DNA of 64,000 nucleotides from Aquimarina sp. Aq78 (GTDB lineage: Bacteria; Bacteroidota; Bacteroidia; Flavobacteriales; Flavobacteriaceae): contig NZ_OMKA01000001.1 of the NCBI RefSeq assembly GCF_900299525.1, forward strand, positions 496,001 to 560,000. Direction: 5' to 3'. A model generated the notes under the pieces. It was not told where the DNA came from. It saw nothing but the letters and a program-made list of their open reading frames with translations, and did not search any database. Position numbers and translations under genes: made by a program. Each line of letters opens with the position of its first letter. Position 1 is the stretch's first letter. Of this stretch, positions 25,832-35,017 are shown piece after piece.

Positions 25832-27163
25832 CTATTGTGACTTAATCCTTTTTAGCATTCCTCTTGCATTTTCTCCTACTCCACCTTTGGGATCCATTTT
25901 AATTGCTTTCTCATAATATTCAATTGCTTTTTCTTTATTTTCTAATCCCAAATGACTTTCGGCAAGACTATCCCAGGCGTTTGCAGAATCGGGAAATAAC
26001 TGAGTATTAGATTCAAAAATCATTAAAGCTGTTTGTGGTTTATTATTTTGAAGATAATAATACCCCATTGCATTAATTTCACTTTCATTTATCATACCTG
26101 TTTTGGTCAATAAAATAAGTTGCTTGTATATATCAGTTTTAGATTCTTGGTTCGTTGTTTTACTTTTTTCTATAGTTGCAAGAGTTTTTTCTAAAGGCTC
26201 AAAAAAAGAATCTCTATAGGTCACAGCTTTTACTGATGCCAATTCTTTTGCTTTTTCTAAAGCCTTATTTGCAGACATTTTTATATCTGGTTGTACTCCA
26301 ACACCTTCCCAATTGGTTTTGGTGACCGGGTTTATTGTTCTTGCAAAAGGTATAGCAATCCTAAATCCATTTGGTAAAGAAAAGCCTCTCGTTGGGTGTG
26401 CTCCTCCTCCTGTAACTTCCCCTATTATAGTAGCTCTACCTCTACTTTGCATAGTATATGAAAAATCTTCTGCACCAGAAAATGTATAATCGCTTGTTAG
26501 AATATAAACAGGTACTTTAGATCTTTTAACACCTTTTACATCTGCAACCCATAATTCTTCGGTGTGATCAGTAGCCCGCGAATAAATAGTGTTTAATAGT
26601 AACTTCTCATTAAAGAAGTAACTCGACAAATAATTTACTGTAGTTGGGCTTCCTCCTCCATTTCTTCTCATATCTATAATTATAGCATCTGCTATAAGCA
26701 TATCATTCATAACCTGATCTATTTTTGCCAAATGCTCCTCAGAACCACCAAAATAAGCAAGGTCGATATAACCGATATTTGCTTTCATAAGTTTAAACCC
26801 TCTTAACATAGGAGGTCTATATCTAGATAGGTTTTGTACAAAAGACGCTTTTGTATCTTCCTGGGATTGTTCTGGTGGTCTTGGAGATAAAAAGCGTAGA
26901 TGCTTATCTTTTGTGATTTTTCGTAACTCCTTGGTAAGTGCTTTAGCAAAATCTACTGGTGACTTATCATCAAAAAAACCTTTTTTCATCAATGCATCCA
27001 AATGAGCATTGGTTTCTTTTGCTTTATCTAAGAAGATATAATTTTCTTCTAATAGCTTTTGCGCTTCTTTAATGATGTCATTATTAGATTGAGCAAAAAG
27101 AAATGTTGTGATGAAAAGAAATGCGATTACCATTTTACTTTTCTGTAATACTGTTTGTTTCAT
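25832..27163 (-). CDS. S41-family peptidase with C-terminal TPR, secreted
   Basis: A 443-residue exported serine protease of the C-terminal-processing/IRBP group. Order: signal peptide ending near LFAQS; an N-terminal helical part with LRKITKDKHLRFL; the S41 core with IIIDMRRNGGGSP; nucleophile Ser229 in TSDYTFSGAEDF; EVTGGGAHPTRG; and NWEGVGVQPDI. It ends in a tetratricopeptide region of two or three repeats (about 355-440: NAWDSLAESHLGLENKEKA, YYEKAIKMDPKG). No PDZ domain is evident, as in IRBP-like members. A housekeeping or stress role in periplasmic or surface proteolysis is likely. Confidence 0.92.
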   Translation of the reverse strand: MKQTVLQKSKMVIAFLFITTFLFAQSNNDIIKEAQKLLEENYIFLDKAKETNAHLDALMKKGFFDDKSPVDFAKALTKELRKITKDKHLRFLSPRPPEQSQEDTKASFVQNLSRYRPPMLRGFKLMKANIGYIDLAYFGGSEEHLAKIDQVMNDMLIADAIIIDMRRNGGGSPTTVNYLSSYFFNEKLLLNTIYSRATDHTEELWVADVKGVKRSKVPVYILTSDYTFSGAEDFSYTMQSRGRATIIGEVTGGGAHPTRGFSLPNGFRIAIPFARTINPVTKTNWEGVGVQPDIKMSANKALEKAKELASVKAVTYRDSFFEPLEKTLATIEKSKTTNQESKTDIYKQLILLTKTGMINESEINAMGYYYLQNNKPQTALMIFESNTQLFPDSANAWDSLAESHLGLENKEKAIEYYEKAIKMDPKGGVGENARGMLKRIKSQ

Positions 27164-27271
27164 GAAAGTTGAAATTATTAATTATTGGCAAATGATCTTT
27201 TTGCCATATGTAAATTAACAAATAAAAAATCGTGAAAAATAGGATGAAATTAACCTCGGGAACACACTCCT

Positions 27272-28060
27272 CTATATTCTTCTAAATTCATTCGGTTTAA
27301 ACCCGGTACAGAGTTTAAAAGTTTTAGAAAAATGACTTTGATCAGAAAAACCACATAGAAATGTAATTTCGGTAAGAGGCTTATTAGTGTGTTTCAAAAA
27401 CAAAATTGCTTTTTCAATTTTAATCCTGCGCATATACTCTCCTAGTGTACAATTAAAATATTTTGAAAAGTATCTGGAAATTGTAACTGGGTGTATCTGT
27501 AGTTTTTGTGATAACTCTGTTAGTGTAATAAATTCGTCCCATCGATCACATAACAGTTCTCGAATAGTATCAACCCAAAGAGGTTTATAATCAATGACCT
27601 TGGTATACCCCGAAAACAATGTAAGTAATGATGAGTGAATAGAATCTGAAGAAGATATATCATCTACTTTTAATTCCTTATATATTTTTAGTAGTTGAAA
27701 TTGAACAGCAGTATTTTTAAGAATAGAAATCCTAAAATCAGAGGTTGACAGCTCATTTTTTACAAAAAAAGAATCATCAATTTCTATATTTAAATTCTCA
27801 GACGGAAATGCGGTATGCCTATTGCGATGTACTTCTAACTTATCATACAGTATGATACTTCCAGGAAGGACTTGAATATCTTTTCTTTTTCGTGATTCTA
27901 GATTACCTCCTTGCAAGACCAACGAAAGGTGATATTTTTCATGAGAATGCCAATCTTCTGAAACCGGTTTGTGATATTTTACCATAGAAATATCATAACT
28001 TCCAAAAGAAAACTGCTCTGTCGTTTTTCCTAAAAATTCTTTAGTTTTTAATGCAATCAT
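27272..28060 (-). CDS. AraC-family transcriptional regulator
   Basis: A 262-residue regulator. The N-terminal half is a cupin-like sensor domain (DWHSHEKYHLSLVLQGG, GSIILYDKLEVHRN). The C-terminal 100 residues are the double helix-turn-helix of AraC/XylS, with LTELSQKLQIHPVTISRYFSKYF and the signature ITFLCGFSDQSHFSKTFKLCTGFKPNEFR. I use the ATG at 28058-28060; a GTG four codons upstream is less likely. Divergent, at 185 bp, from two secreted-protein genes, which are the obvious targets. The ligand is unknown. Confidence 0.92.
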   Translation of the reverse strand: MIALKTKEFLGKTTEQFSFGSYDISMVKYHKPVSEDWHSHEKYHLSLVLQGGNLESRKRKDIQVLPGSIILYDKLEVHRNRHTAFPSENLNIEIDDSFFVKNELSTSDFRISILKNTAVQFQLLKIYKELKVDDISSSDSIHSSLLTLFSGYTKVIDYKPLWVDTIRELLCDRWDEFITLTELSQKLQIHPVTISRYFSKYFNCTLGEYMRRIKIEKAILFLKHTNKPLTEITFLCGFSDQSHFSKTFKLCTGFKPNEFRRI

Positions 28061-28245
28061 AATATATATCACAAAAAAATAAATCTTTCTTTCTAAAAGA
28101 TCAAATTCATGAATTGTATAGAAACAAATATAATGCCATTAAAATAGTTTGAAAAATTAGAATTCATATTGGCAATTCTTTAACTGTGGGCGTAGCTCTT
28201 TTTTCCTACATTTAAGAACTTTGATCATTCTATAAATCAAACATT

Positions 28246-29358
28246 ATGAAAACATTAATAACGTTCGTTCTTTTATTGATCCTTTCTTTTTTAGAAAACC
28301 CTATTCTGGCAAATTCTTCTTTAAAAGCAAATTTTAAAACTGGTGACCCCGGTATTACTTCTATCAATTCGATGACCTTTGGACCAGAAGGTATTTTGTT
28401 TATTGGTGATAGCAAATCTGCACAAATTGTCGCAATAGATCTAAGTACTCATCCAAAAGTTGATAATAGTACGGTGAAGATTAATTTTCTTGATATATTA
28501 ATTGCTGATATGTTGGGCACTCCTATCGATCAGATACAAATCACAGATATGGTAGTAAATCCAGAAAATAATAATATTTACCTCTCTGTTCATCATAGTT
28601 CGGGTAATGCTCTATTGTTTCGCGTTGAGAATAATAAGTTAAAAAAAGTTTCCCTCGATAATATATCTCATAGCAAAACTTCATTAATAGATCCAGTTCA
28701 TAAAGAAGCGAAGGATAAACGAGGTCGGAAACTTCGTAAATGGGCAGTTGCAGATATCAAATATACTTCTGGTAAAGTAATGCTTTCTGGCTTAAGTAAT
28801 AAAGAATTTGCTTCTACTTTTAGATCGGTCGATTTTCCTTTCACTGATAAACAAGATTATGGTTCTTTAGAGATTTATCATGCTGCGCATGGTCAATATG
28901 AGACTCATGCTCCTATAAAAGCATTTATACCAACTACGATAAAAGGTAGTTCTCATATCATTGCTGGCTATACCTGTACTCCTCTTGTTATTTTTCCTAT
29001 GGATAACATTAAACCTGGGGAGCATAATAAAGGTAGAACTATTGCAGAATTAGGAAGTGGTAACAGCCCGGTAGATATGGTAGAAATCAAAAATGGTGGT
29101 CAACGATACTTACTTATTGCCAATAGTAACAGACCATTAATGAAAATGGAGTTTACCGATCTGGAATCCTATAACGGCTCTCTTACTTCTCCGGTTATTA
29201 AAAAAGGTGCAGCTGAAGGAGTTGATTATGTAAACCTGCCTTATGTTAATGTACAGCAATTAGATAAATTTGGAGAGGCTGGTTTTCTTATCGTTCAAAG
29301 AGAATCCAGTGGAAATCTTGCTCTAAAAAAAGGAAATAGTTGGTGGCTTGAGAAATAG
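28246..29358 (+). CDS. Secreted protein, probable beta-propeller fold
   Basis: A 370-residue exported protein with signal peptide (about 1-22). The repeats of the form MTFGPEGILFIGDSKSAQIVAIDL, ITDMVVNPENNNIYLSVH, and SPVDMVEIKNGGQRYLLIANSNRPLMKMEF look like blades of a six- or seven-bladed beta-propeller similar to strictosidine-synthase/SMP-30-like or NHL proteins. No catalytic residues can be assigned. The downstream Ig-like protein gene is 35 bases away and probably co-transcribed. Divergent from an AraC regulator that is likely to control both. Confidence 0.65.
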   Translation: MKTLITFVLLLILSFLENPILANSSLKANFKTGDPGITSINSMTFGPEGILFIGDSKSAQIVAIDLSTHPKVDNSTVKINFLDILIADMLGTPIDQIQITDMVVNPENNNIYLSVHHSSGNALLFRVENNKLKKVSLDNISHSKTSLIDPVHKEAKDKRGRKLRKWAVADIKYTSGKVMLSGLSNKEFASTFRSVDFPFTDKQDYGSLEIYHAAHGQYETHAPIKAFIPTTIKGSSHIIAGYTCTPLVIFPMDNIKPGEHNKGRTIAELGSGNSPVDMVEIKNGGQRYLLIANSNRPLMKMEFTDLESYNGSLTSPVIKKGAAEGVDYVNLPYVNVQQLDKFGEAGFLIVQRESSGNLALKKGNSWWLEK

Positions 29359-29393
29359 CAACTTTAAATAAAGAAGTATCATTTATTAGTAAT

Positions 29394-30455
29394 GTGAAAA
29401 ACCTTATACTTTTCGTTATAATAGTATTCTTTTCTATTCTGGAGATGTATGCTCAAAAATCTCCAGAATTCACCTTTAATAAAAAGTTTATTACTATAAA
29501 AAACGACACGAAAACTTCGGGGAATCTCTATATCTATAGAGGTGAAATTCCTAAAGAAGAGCTTTCTAATGTAAATCCAATATTAGGTAAGTTGATTCAG
29601 GAAAAAACGGTACTACGTTTTATTCCGTTAATACCATTTGGATGGAATCAAAAATACACATTAGTATATCGTGATACAGTAGAATATTTCGAACTTGATA
29701 CTCCAGAAGAATACAAACACCTTTCTGTAAAATCAATTTATCCTTCGGCAAAAATTCTTCCTTCTAATCTCTTAAAATGGTACATTCAATTCTCTCATCC
29801 AATCAGTGAAACCTATGTTTATGACCACATACGGTTTATAAATGCTGTGGGAGATACATTATCCAATGCTACTTTATCCTTAGAAAATGCTCTCATTAGT
29901 GATAATGGGAAGCTTTTAACCATTTGGGTAGAACCTGGACGTCAAAAACGTGATTTAATACCTAATACGTTATTAGGTCCGGTTTTTGAAAATGAAAAGA
30001 CATATAAACTTGTTGTTTTAAAAAAATTGAAGGATGCAAATGGTATATCTATGCAGCAAGATTTTATACACTCATTTAGAATCACTATTGCCGATCGTGT
30101 AAAACCAGATATAAATTCATGGAAAATACAGTTCCCTATAGTGAATTCTAAATCACGTTTATTGATTTCATGCTATGAGTCTCTAGATTATGGTAGTACA
30201 CTAAATAGTGTTGCTATTATAAATGCAAAAGAAGAAAAAATTGATGGAAACTGGCAATATACCGATCACGAATCAACTTTATCCTTTACACCATTAAATC
30301 CTTGGAAAAAAGGGGATTACAAAATCTTGTTTGACACTTACATTGAAGATTTAGCTGGAAATAATTTAGATAGATTATTTGATAGTGAAATTACTGATGT
30401 CAAAAACACTAACCACCTGTCTAAAGAGCATAAACTAAAGTTTAGTATCAAGTAA
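29394..30455 (+). CDS. Secreted protein with Ig-like (SbsA-type) domains
   Basis: A 353-residue exported protein; signal peptide MKNLILFVIIVFFSI onward. Start is GTG at 29394: the overlapping ATG at 29392 is out of frame and followed immediately by a stop, and the signal peptide begins at this GTG. The body looks like two or three bacterial Ig-like domains: KSIYPSAKILPSNLLKWYIQF with ISETYVYDHI is typical of SbsA Ig-like modules, and the C-terminal part has PLNPWKKGDYKILFDTYIEDLAGN, the usual ending of such a domain. No enzymatic domain. Likely a partner of the propeller protein upstream. It ends only five bases before the stop of the convergent cassette C regulator, and no terminator is seen. 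Confidence 0.65.
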   Translation: MKNLILFVIIVFFSILEMYAQKSPEFTFNKKFITIKNDTKTSGNLYIYRGEIPKEELSNVNPILGKLIQEKTVLRFIPLIPFGWNQKYTLVYRDTVEYFELDTPEEYKHLSVKSIYPSAKILPSNLLKWYIQFSHPISETYVYDHIRFINAVGDTLSNATLSLENALISDNGKLLTIWVEPGRQKRDLIPNTLLGPVFENEKTYKLVVLKKLKDANGISMQQDFIHSFRITIADRVKPDINSWKIQFPIVNSKSRLLISCYESLDYGSTLNSVAIINAKEEKIDGNWQYTDHESTLSFTPLNPWKKGDYKILFDTYIEDLAGNNLDRLFDSEITDVKNTNHLSKEHKLKFSIK

Positions 30456-30460
30456 ATAAC

Positions 30461-31174
30461 CTACATCCCGTCTATTTTATCTAAAACCAGTTTTCGATAG
30501 GATTTCCCAATAGGTAAAGTAGTAGTATTATTAAGTATTAACTGGTTACCTTCTATTAGTTTTAATTCATTAAAATTAATAACAAATGATTTATGAATTC
30601 TTATAAAATCTTCTTTAGGCAATTTATCAAAAAAATCTGATAACGTATTGGGAGTTAAAATCATAGTATCGGTAAAAATCTTAATATAATTACCATAAGC
30701 TTCTATGTATTGAATATCTTTAAAAGGGACTTTAATCAATTTCTTATCACTTTTTACAAAAACTGAAGTGGTTATTTCTTCCTTTTCTGAAAGGTGTACT
30801 ACAGTAGTATCAGTTACATTTTTTTTCTGAATTTTTATAACTGCCTGGATAAAACGTTCTAGTGAAAAAGGTTTTAATAAATAATCAGTTACCGACAATT
30901 CAAATCCTTCTATAGCATACTCTGGATATGCGGTTGTAATAATAACATCTGGCCGTTTCTGCATTGTTTTCAATAAACTTAATCCTGATAATTTTGGCAT
31001 ATTTATATCCAAAAAAAGAACATCTACAGATTGATTTTGAAGAATTTTCATAACTTCAAAAGCATCTTTACAAGATGCTAATACTTCTAAATTAGGGATT
31101 TGCTCAATATAATTTTCTAATATCTGACGAGCAATCGGCTCATCATCTGCAATAATGCATTTTAAAATCTCCAT
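30461..31174 (-). CDS. LytTR-family response regulator (cassette C)
   Basis: A 237-residue regulator: receiver with DDE near residues 10-12, Asp in VLFLDINMPKLSG, ITTAYPEYA and LLKPFS; LytTR domain with IQYIEAYGNYIKIF, FIRIHKSFVINF and LPIGKSYRK. It is more distant from the cassette A and B regulators than those are from each other. The start codon directly follows the kinase stop (TAAATG). Candidate sites: the TTGATCA repeats at 32286-32315 in front of the ABC genes, and a TTGATCATT half-site at 32210-32218 in front of its own operon. Confidence 0.95.
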   Translation of the reverse strand: MEILKCIIADDEPIARQILENYIEQIPNLEVLASCKDAFEVMKILQNQSVDVLFLDINMPKLSGLSLLKTMQKRPDVIITTAYPEYAIEGFELSVTDYLLKPFSLERFIQAVIKIQKKNVTDTTVVHLSEKEEITTSVFVKSDKKLIKVPFKDIQYIEAYGNYIKIFTDTMILTPNTLSDFFDKLPKEDFIRIHKSFVINFNELKLIEGNQLILNNTTTLPIGKSYRKLVLDKIDGM

Positions 31175-32152
31175 TTATAGTTTTAAGGTTAATTGAACTT
31201 CAAACTCTTCTTCTTTTTTACTGATACTCAGGTTGTGTCTGTCTGGATATATCAGAGTCAACCGTTTTTTTGCATTTTCTAAACCGATACCACTTTTCCC
31301 CTTTTCCAGATCAGATTCATCACCTCCTCTATAATCAGCGGTATTTACACAAGTAAACAATAATTCGCCTTCGACTATCTGAATAGTAATCGCTACTCTA
31401 CTTTCTCCTTTTTTAGATACTCCCAAATGTTTAAATGCATTTTCTACAAACACAATCAAAAGCATTGGAGCTATATCTAAAGTAATCATTTCACCAGAAG
31501 TATTTAGCTCTATCTCTGTTTTATCTTCTAAACGTATACGTTCTAAAGACACATAATTTTGTAAGTATTGAATTTCTTTTTGTAAAGGAACTAATTGCTC
31601 TTTGGTATCATATAAGCTATATCGTAGTAAATCTGAAAGCTTTAACATTAAATCTGGTAATTTATCAGAATTTACAACAGATAAGCCGTATAAATTATTT
31701 AACGTATTAAACAGAAAATGTGGATTCAACTGTGCTTTCAATAGTTTTAGTTCGGCATCTTTTATTTCTTGTCTACGAGTAAAACTATCTTTTGCAATCT
31801 TTATCGCTGAACTAAACAATAATGCCAAAACCATTACAGAGAAAAGATTGTATAGCATTGCCCATTCGAATTTTTGAAACTGTTTACTCATAAAAAAAAC
31901 TGCAATACAACTAAACAAAAAAGCATTTAGGCAGAAAAGTCCAATTCCTAAAAGCTTATTTTTCCTGTTAAATAGCGGTAGTACTTTTAGGTTGTTTATA
32001 TACACAGGAACAATAAGATATAACGTTACCCATACAGCAGTAAGAAGCCTGTTTTCTGACTGAATTGACATTGTGAGAATTAATGTGGTAAAAAGCCATA
32101 CTACAATATTCTGCACAAAACGATTATCTATCCATTGATCTAATTTGGACAT
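31175..32152 (-). CDS. LytS-type sensor histidine kinase (cassette C)
   Basis: A 325-residue inner-membrane kinase with about four membrane segments in residues 12-120. Phospho-acceptor His145 in LNPHFLFNTLNNLYG; N-box-like LLIVFVENAFKHLG; G-box SGIGLENAKKRL. There is no periplasmic sensor domain. It is divergent from the cassette C ABC genes, sharing a 350-bp control region. A -7 box (TATTTTTG, 32173-32180 minus) sits 20 bases upstream of the ATG. Confidence 0.94.
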   Translation of the reverse strand: MSKLDQWIDNRFVQNIVVWLFTTLILTMSIQSENRLLTAVWVTLYLIVPVYINNLKVLPLFNRKNKLLGIGLFCLNAFLFSCIAVFFMSKQFQKFEWAMLYNLFSVMVLALLFSSAIKIAKDSFTRRQEIKDAELKLLKAQLNPHFLFNTLNNLYGLSVVNSDKLPDLMLKLSDLLRYSLYDTKEQLVPLQKEIQYLQNYVSLERIRLEDKTEIELNTSGEMITLDIAPMLLIVFVENAFKHLGVSKKGESRVAITIQIVEGELLFTCVNTADYRGGDESDLEKGKSGIGLENAKKRLTLIYPDRHNLSISKKEEEFEVQLTLKL

Positions 32153-32172
32153 ACTTTTTCTTTAAATGTTCT

Positions 32173-32180
32173 CAAAAATA
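32173..32180 (-). promoter_or_regulatory. -7 box of the cassette C kinase/regulator operon
   Basis: TATTTTTG on the minus strand fits TAnnTTTG, 20 bases upstream of the ATG at 32152. No -33 TTG is seen at proper spacing. Confidence 0.4.
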
Positions 32181-32209
32181 CTAGAAAATGCTTCTAAAAC
32201 ACAGATATT

Positions 32210-32218
32210 AATGATCAA
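32210..32218 (-). promoter_or_regulatory. Putative LytTR half-site facing the cassette C kinase
   Basis: TTGATCATT on the minus strand, starting 38 bp upstream of the -7 box, is identical to the proximal repeat copy at 32307-32315 that faces the ABC genes. A second copy 21 bp further upstream is not recognisable. Confidence 0.35.
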
Positions 32219-32285
32219 AGGAGTTCTTTTGACTGTAAACGTCTTTAATATACTGATGTAGGGAACAAACTCATCTTTAGCACTA

Positions 32286-32315
32286 TTGATCACTAAATCT
32301 AGTACATTGATCATT
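32286..32315 (+). promoter_or_regulatory. Putative LytTR operator, cassette C: direct repeat with 21-bp period
   Basis: ATTGATCA occurs at 32285-32292 and 32306-32313, exactly 21 bp apart (TTGATCACT and TTGATCATT). The proximal TTGAT core starts 37 bp upstream of CACTTTTG (32344-32351), a one-mismatch -7 box. The layout matches cassettes A, B and D. Confidence 0.5.
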
Positions 32316-32503
32316 CTTTCTTTTTAGTGTACTGGTTTACCCTCACTTTTGAAGTGTTAATTCAAAAATCAATCAACGTGGAATCAATCGTAAACTTATG
32401 CCTTCTTATTGTACTATTTATTATTAGCATGATAAAAACTTTTGTCGTAATCTAAAAAGGTAAATCATAAAAAATATATCAAAACCACTAAAACAATAAT
32501 CAA

Positions 32504-33364
32504 ATGAAACTAGATATACAAAATGTATCCAAAAAATACAACAGCAATAAATATGGTCTAAAAGAATATACCTTAAATATCGAGAATGGTATTTTGGGAT
32601 TACTTGGTCCTAATGGTGCAGGAAAATCTACACTATTAAAAATGATCGCTACAATTAGTAAACCGTCAAATGGAAGTATTTTATTAAACAAAAACAATGT
32701 TGTAAAAGATCCAAATTATATGCGGAAACAACTAGGATATCTACCACAAGATTTTGGAGTATATCCTAACTTGAATGCTTACGAATTTTTAGAATACATG
32801 GCTGCGCTAAAAGGTATCGGAGGAACACAATTAAAACAAAGAATTGCATTTCTCCTTGAAGGATTAAACTTAACCGAAGTAGCCAAAAAACCTATAGGAA
32901 ACTATTCTGGAGGAATGAAACAACGTATTGGGATCGCTCAGGCATTACTTAATCACCCAAAAATTTTATTATTTGATGAACCAACTGTTGGTTTGGATCC
33001 TGAAGAACGTGTACGTTTTAGAAATCTAATTTCAGAATTAGCAAATGATTGTATTGTTATTTTGTCTTCACATATCGTTTCTGATATTGATACGATAGCA
33101 GATCAGGTAGCTATAATGAAAGAAGGTCAACTATTATGCCAGGGAAATCAGAAAACTATTATCGATACAGTAAAAAACAAAGTGTTTGAAATGACTATGA
33201 ATAAAGAAGATGTGCCCAATTTTATAAACCATCATATTACTCTTAATACCATTCGGAAAAAAGAGGCCGTTACTGTACGATATATCTCTGAAGCACATAT
33301 AGAATCAGCAATACCATGTAAAGCAACCTTAGAGGATGCTTATCTGTATACTACTAAAAAATAA
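32504..33364 (+). CDS. ABC transporter ATP-binding protein (cassette C)
   Basis: A 286-residue ATPase. Walker A GPNGAGKST, Q-loop in YLPQDFGVYP, signature YSGGMKQRIG, Walker B ILLFDEPTVGLDP, H-loop SSHIVSDI. It is related to the cassette A and B ATPases but clearly diverged. The partner permease is encoded 11 bases downstream. A long leader (about 150 nt) is predicted from the repeat-associated promoter. The transporter is probably an ABC-2 type exporter; substrate unknown. Confidence 0.95.
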   Translation: MKLDIQNVSKKYNSNKYGLKEYTLNIENGILGLLGPNGAGKSTLLKMIATISKPSNGSILLNKNNVVKDPNYMRKQLGYLPQDFGVYPNLNAYEFLEYMAALKGIGGTQLKQRIAFLLEGLNLTEVAKKPIGNYSGGMKQRIGIAQALLNHPKILLFDEPTVGLDPEERVRFRNLISELANDCIVILSSHIVSDIDTIADQVAIMKEGQLLCQGNQKTIIDTVKNKVFEMTMNKEDVPNFINHHITLNTIRKKEAVTVRYISEAHIESAIPCKATLEDAYLYTTKK

Positions 33365-33375
33365 TACAACAACTT

Positions 33376-34926
33376 ATGAAAAATTTTATAACTATAATAA
33401 AATCGGATTATTTACAACGTACTCGTAGCTATGCTTTTTTGATCACCTTATGTATTAGTCTTGCTGTGGCATATTCATTTATCCCTGCCCCTGGTGCAAG
33501 TTATTCTACCATTCGGATCGGAGATTATCTAGGTTTTTATAATTCCTCGTGGATAGGTTATGTAACAGCACTTATGACTAGTATTTTTCTTTCTTTAGTT
33601 GGTTTTTATCTAGTTAATGGTACGATCAAAAATGATATAAGCAGTAAAATAGGTCAAATCATAGCCACGACAAGGGTTTCAAATTTTGGATATCTCATAT
33701 CAAAAACGATTAGTAACTTTTTGTTATTGTGTACCATAGCATTTATCGTTTTTATAATGAGCATCATACTATTCTTCTTATATAATGACGGGTTTTCTTT
33801 TGAAATACTTCAATTTATTATCCCATACAGTGTCATTGCTATTCCTTCTTTGTTTTTCATTTCGGTACTAGCGGTATTGTTTGAAGTCTTTTTGGGTCAA
33901 AAATCTATACTTCAGAATATTCTTTTTTTCTTTCTTTTCTCGATAATGGCTTTATATAAACCTGGTGATACGTCAAAGAATTTTTATCTAGATGCATTTG
34001 GCACTAAGATTATTACATTTCAAATGGAAGAAACAGTAAGAAATATAGTGGGGCATAAAGATTTAGGTGGAATAAACATTGGGTTTGTATTAGGAAATGT
34101 ATCTGAAGCTAATTATTTTGTTTTTGATGGAGTAGATTTTCCTATAGGCTATATTTTAAGTCGTTTGGGATGGATTATCTTTGGAATTCTTTTACTAGGT
34201 CTTGCTTCCCTGTTTTTTCATAGGTTTAGGGTTAAAGAACGTTTTCAATTAAAAAATAAGAAAACACTCTTAAAAACTAAAAATGATAATGATATCGATA
34301 TTTCTAAACTTCCAAAAGTCTCTCTCTCATTCAAAATATTACCTCTTATAAAAACTGAATTTATATTACTCATACGAAGTGGGCATAAATGGTTATGGAT
34401 ACTAAATATTGCAGGTATGTTGGCGTTATGTTTTGCTCCTCTATCTATTGCTCATCAAATGATATTGCCTATAGTATGGTTCTTACAAGTAGGCAGATGG
34501 TCTTCATTAGTGACCAAAGAGAGAATATTTAGCACACATTTCTTCACTTTTGCCTCGTATCAACCACTCAAAAGACTCTTGTTATCTCAAGTACTATCCG
34601 GAATTCTATTGGCTCTTTTGCTTGCTTTACCATTAGTATTAAGATATATGATACAGCTTGATTTCATGCATGTTATTTCGATTATACTTGGCGGTTTTTT
34701 TATTGTTTCACTTGCTGTTCTAACTGGGATTTTGACTAAAGGAAAGAAATTATTCGAAATCTTATTCTTCATGATCACCTATGCCAATATTAATGCAGTA
34801 CCATTTACCGATTATTTTGGCGGATTACACCATCAATATAGCTACCTCATCAGTACTGCTATTTTGGTAATACTATCACTAACCATTAGCTATAGTATTA
34901 GAAATATAGAATTAAAAAGAATATAA
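33376..34926 (+). CDS. ABC-2 type permease without peptidase domain (cassette C)
   Basis: A 516-residue membrane protein with about twelve hydrophobic segments in two blocks (about 20-290 and 320-510) joined by a charged loop (KERFQLKNKKTLLKTKND). The N-terminal block resembles the first permease block of the cassette A and B proteins, but there is no outward M1 domain, so this is a reduced version of the architecture. It functions with the ATPase immediately upstream. Fused double permease units are expected to work as a single-chain pore. Substrate unknown; antimicrobial-peptide resistance is possible by analogy with LytTR/BceAB-like systems but unproven. Confidence 0.88.
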   Translation: MKNFITIIKSDYLQRTRSYAFLITLCISLAVAYSFIPAPGASYSTIRIGDYLGFYNSSWIGYVTALMTSIFLSLVGFYLVNGTIKNDISSKIGQIIATTRVSNFGYLISKTISNFLLLCTIAFIVFIMSIILFFLYNDGFSFEILQFIIPYSVIAIPSLFFISVLAVLFEVFLGQKSILQNILFFFLFSIMALYKPGDTSKNFYLDAFGTKIITFQMEETVRNIVGHKDLGGINIGFVLGNVSEANYFVFDGVDFPIGYILSRLGWIIFGILLLGLASLFFHRFRVKERFQLKNKKTLLKTKNDNDIDISKLPKVSLSFKILPLIKTEFILLIRSGHKWLWILNIAGMLALCFAPLSIAHQMILPIVWFLQVGRWSSLVTKERIFSTHFFTFASYQPLKRLLLSQVLSGILLALLLALPLVLRYMIQLDFMHVISIILGGFFIVSLAVLTGILTKGKKLFEILFFMITYANINAVPFTDYFGGLHHQYSYLISTAILVILSLTISYSIRNIELKRI

Positions 34927-34969
34927 ATTCAATCAGTACTTCAATCTAAAAACCGAACAGGTTAATCAA

Positions 34970-35005
34970 AAAAGCTTCCGGAAGATAAATTTTCCGGAAG
35001 CTTTT
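34970..35005. terminator. Bidirectional terminator
   Basis: Perfect 14-bp stem AAAAGCTTCCGGAA with its complement, loop GATAAATT, and A/T tracts on both sides, between the convergent permease and carboxypeptidase genes. Confidence 0.88.
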
Positions 35006-35017
35006 ATTATATATAAA

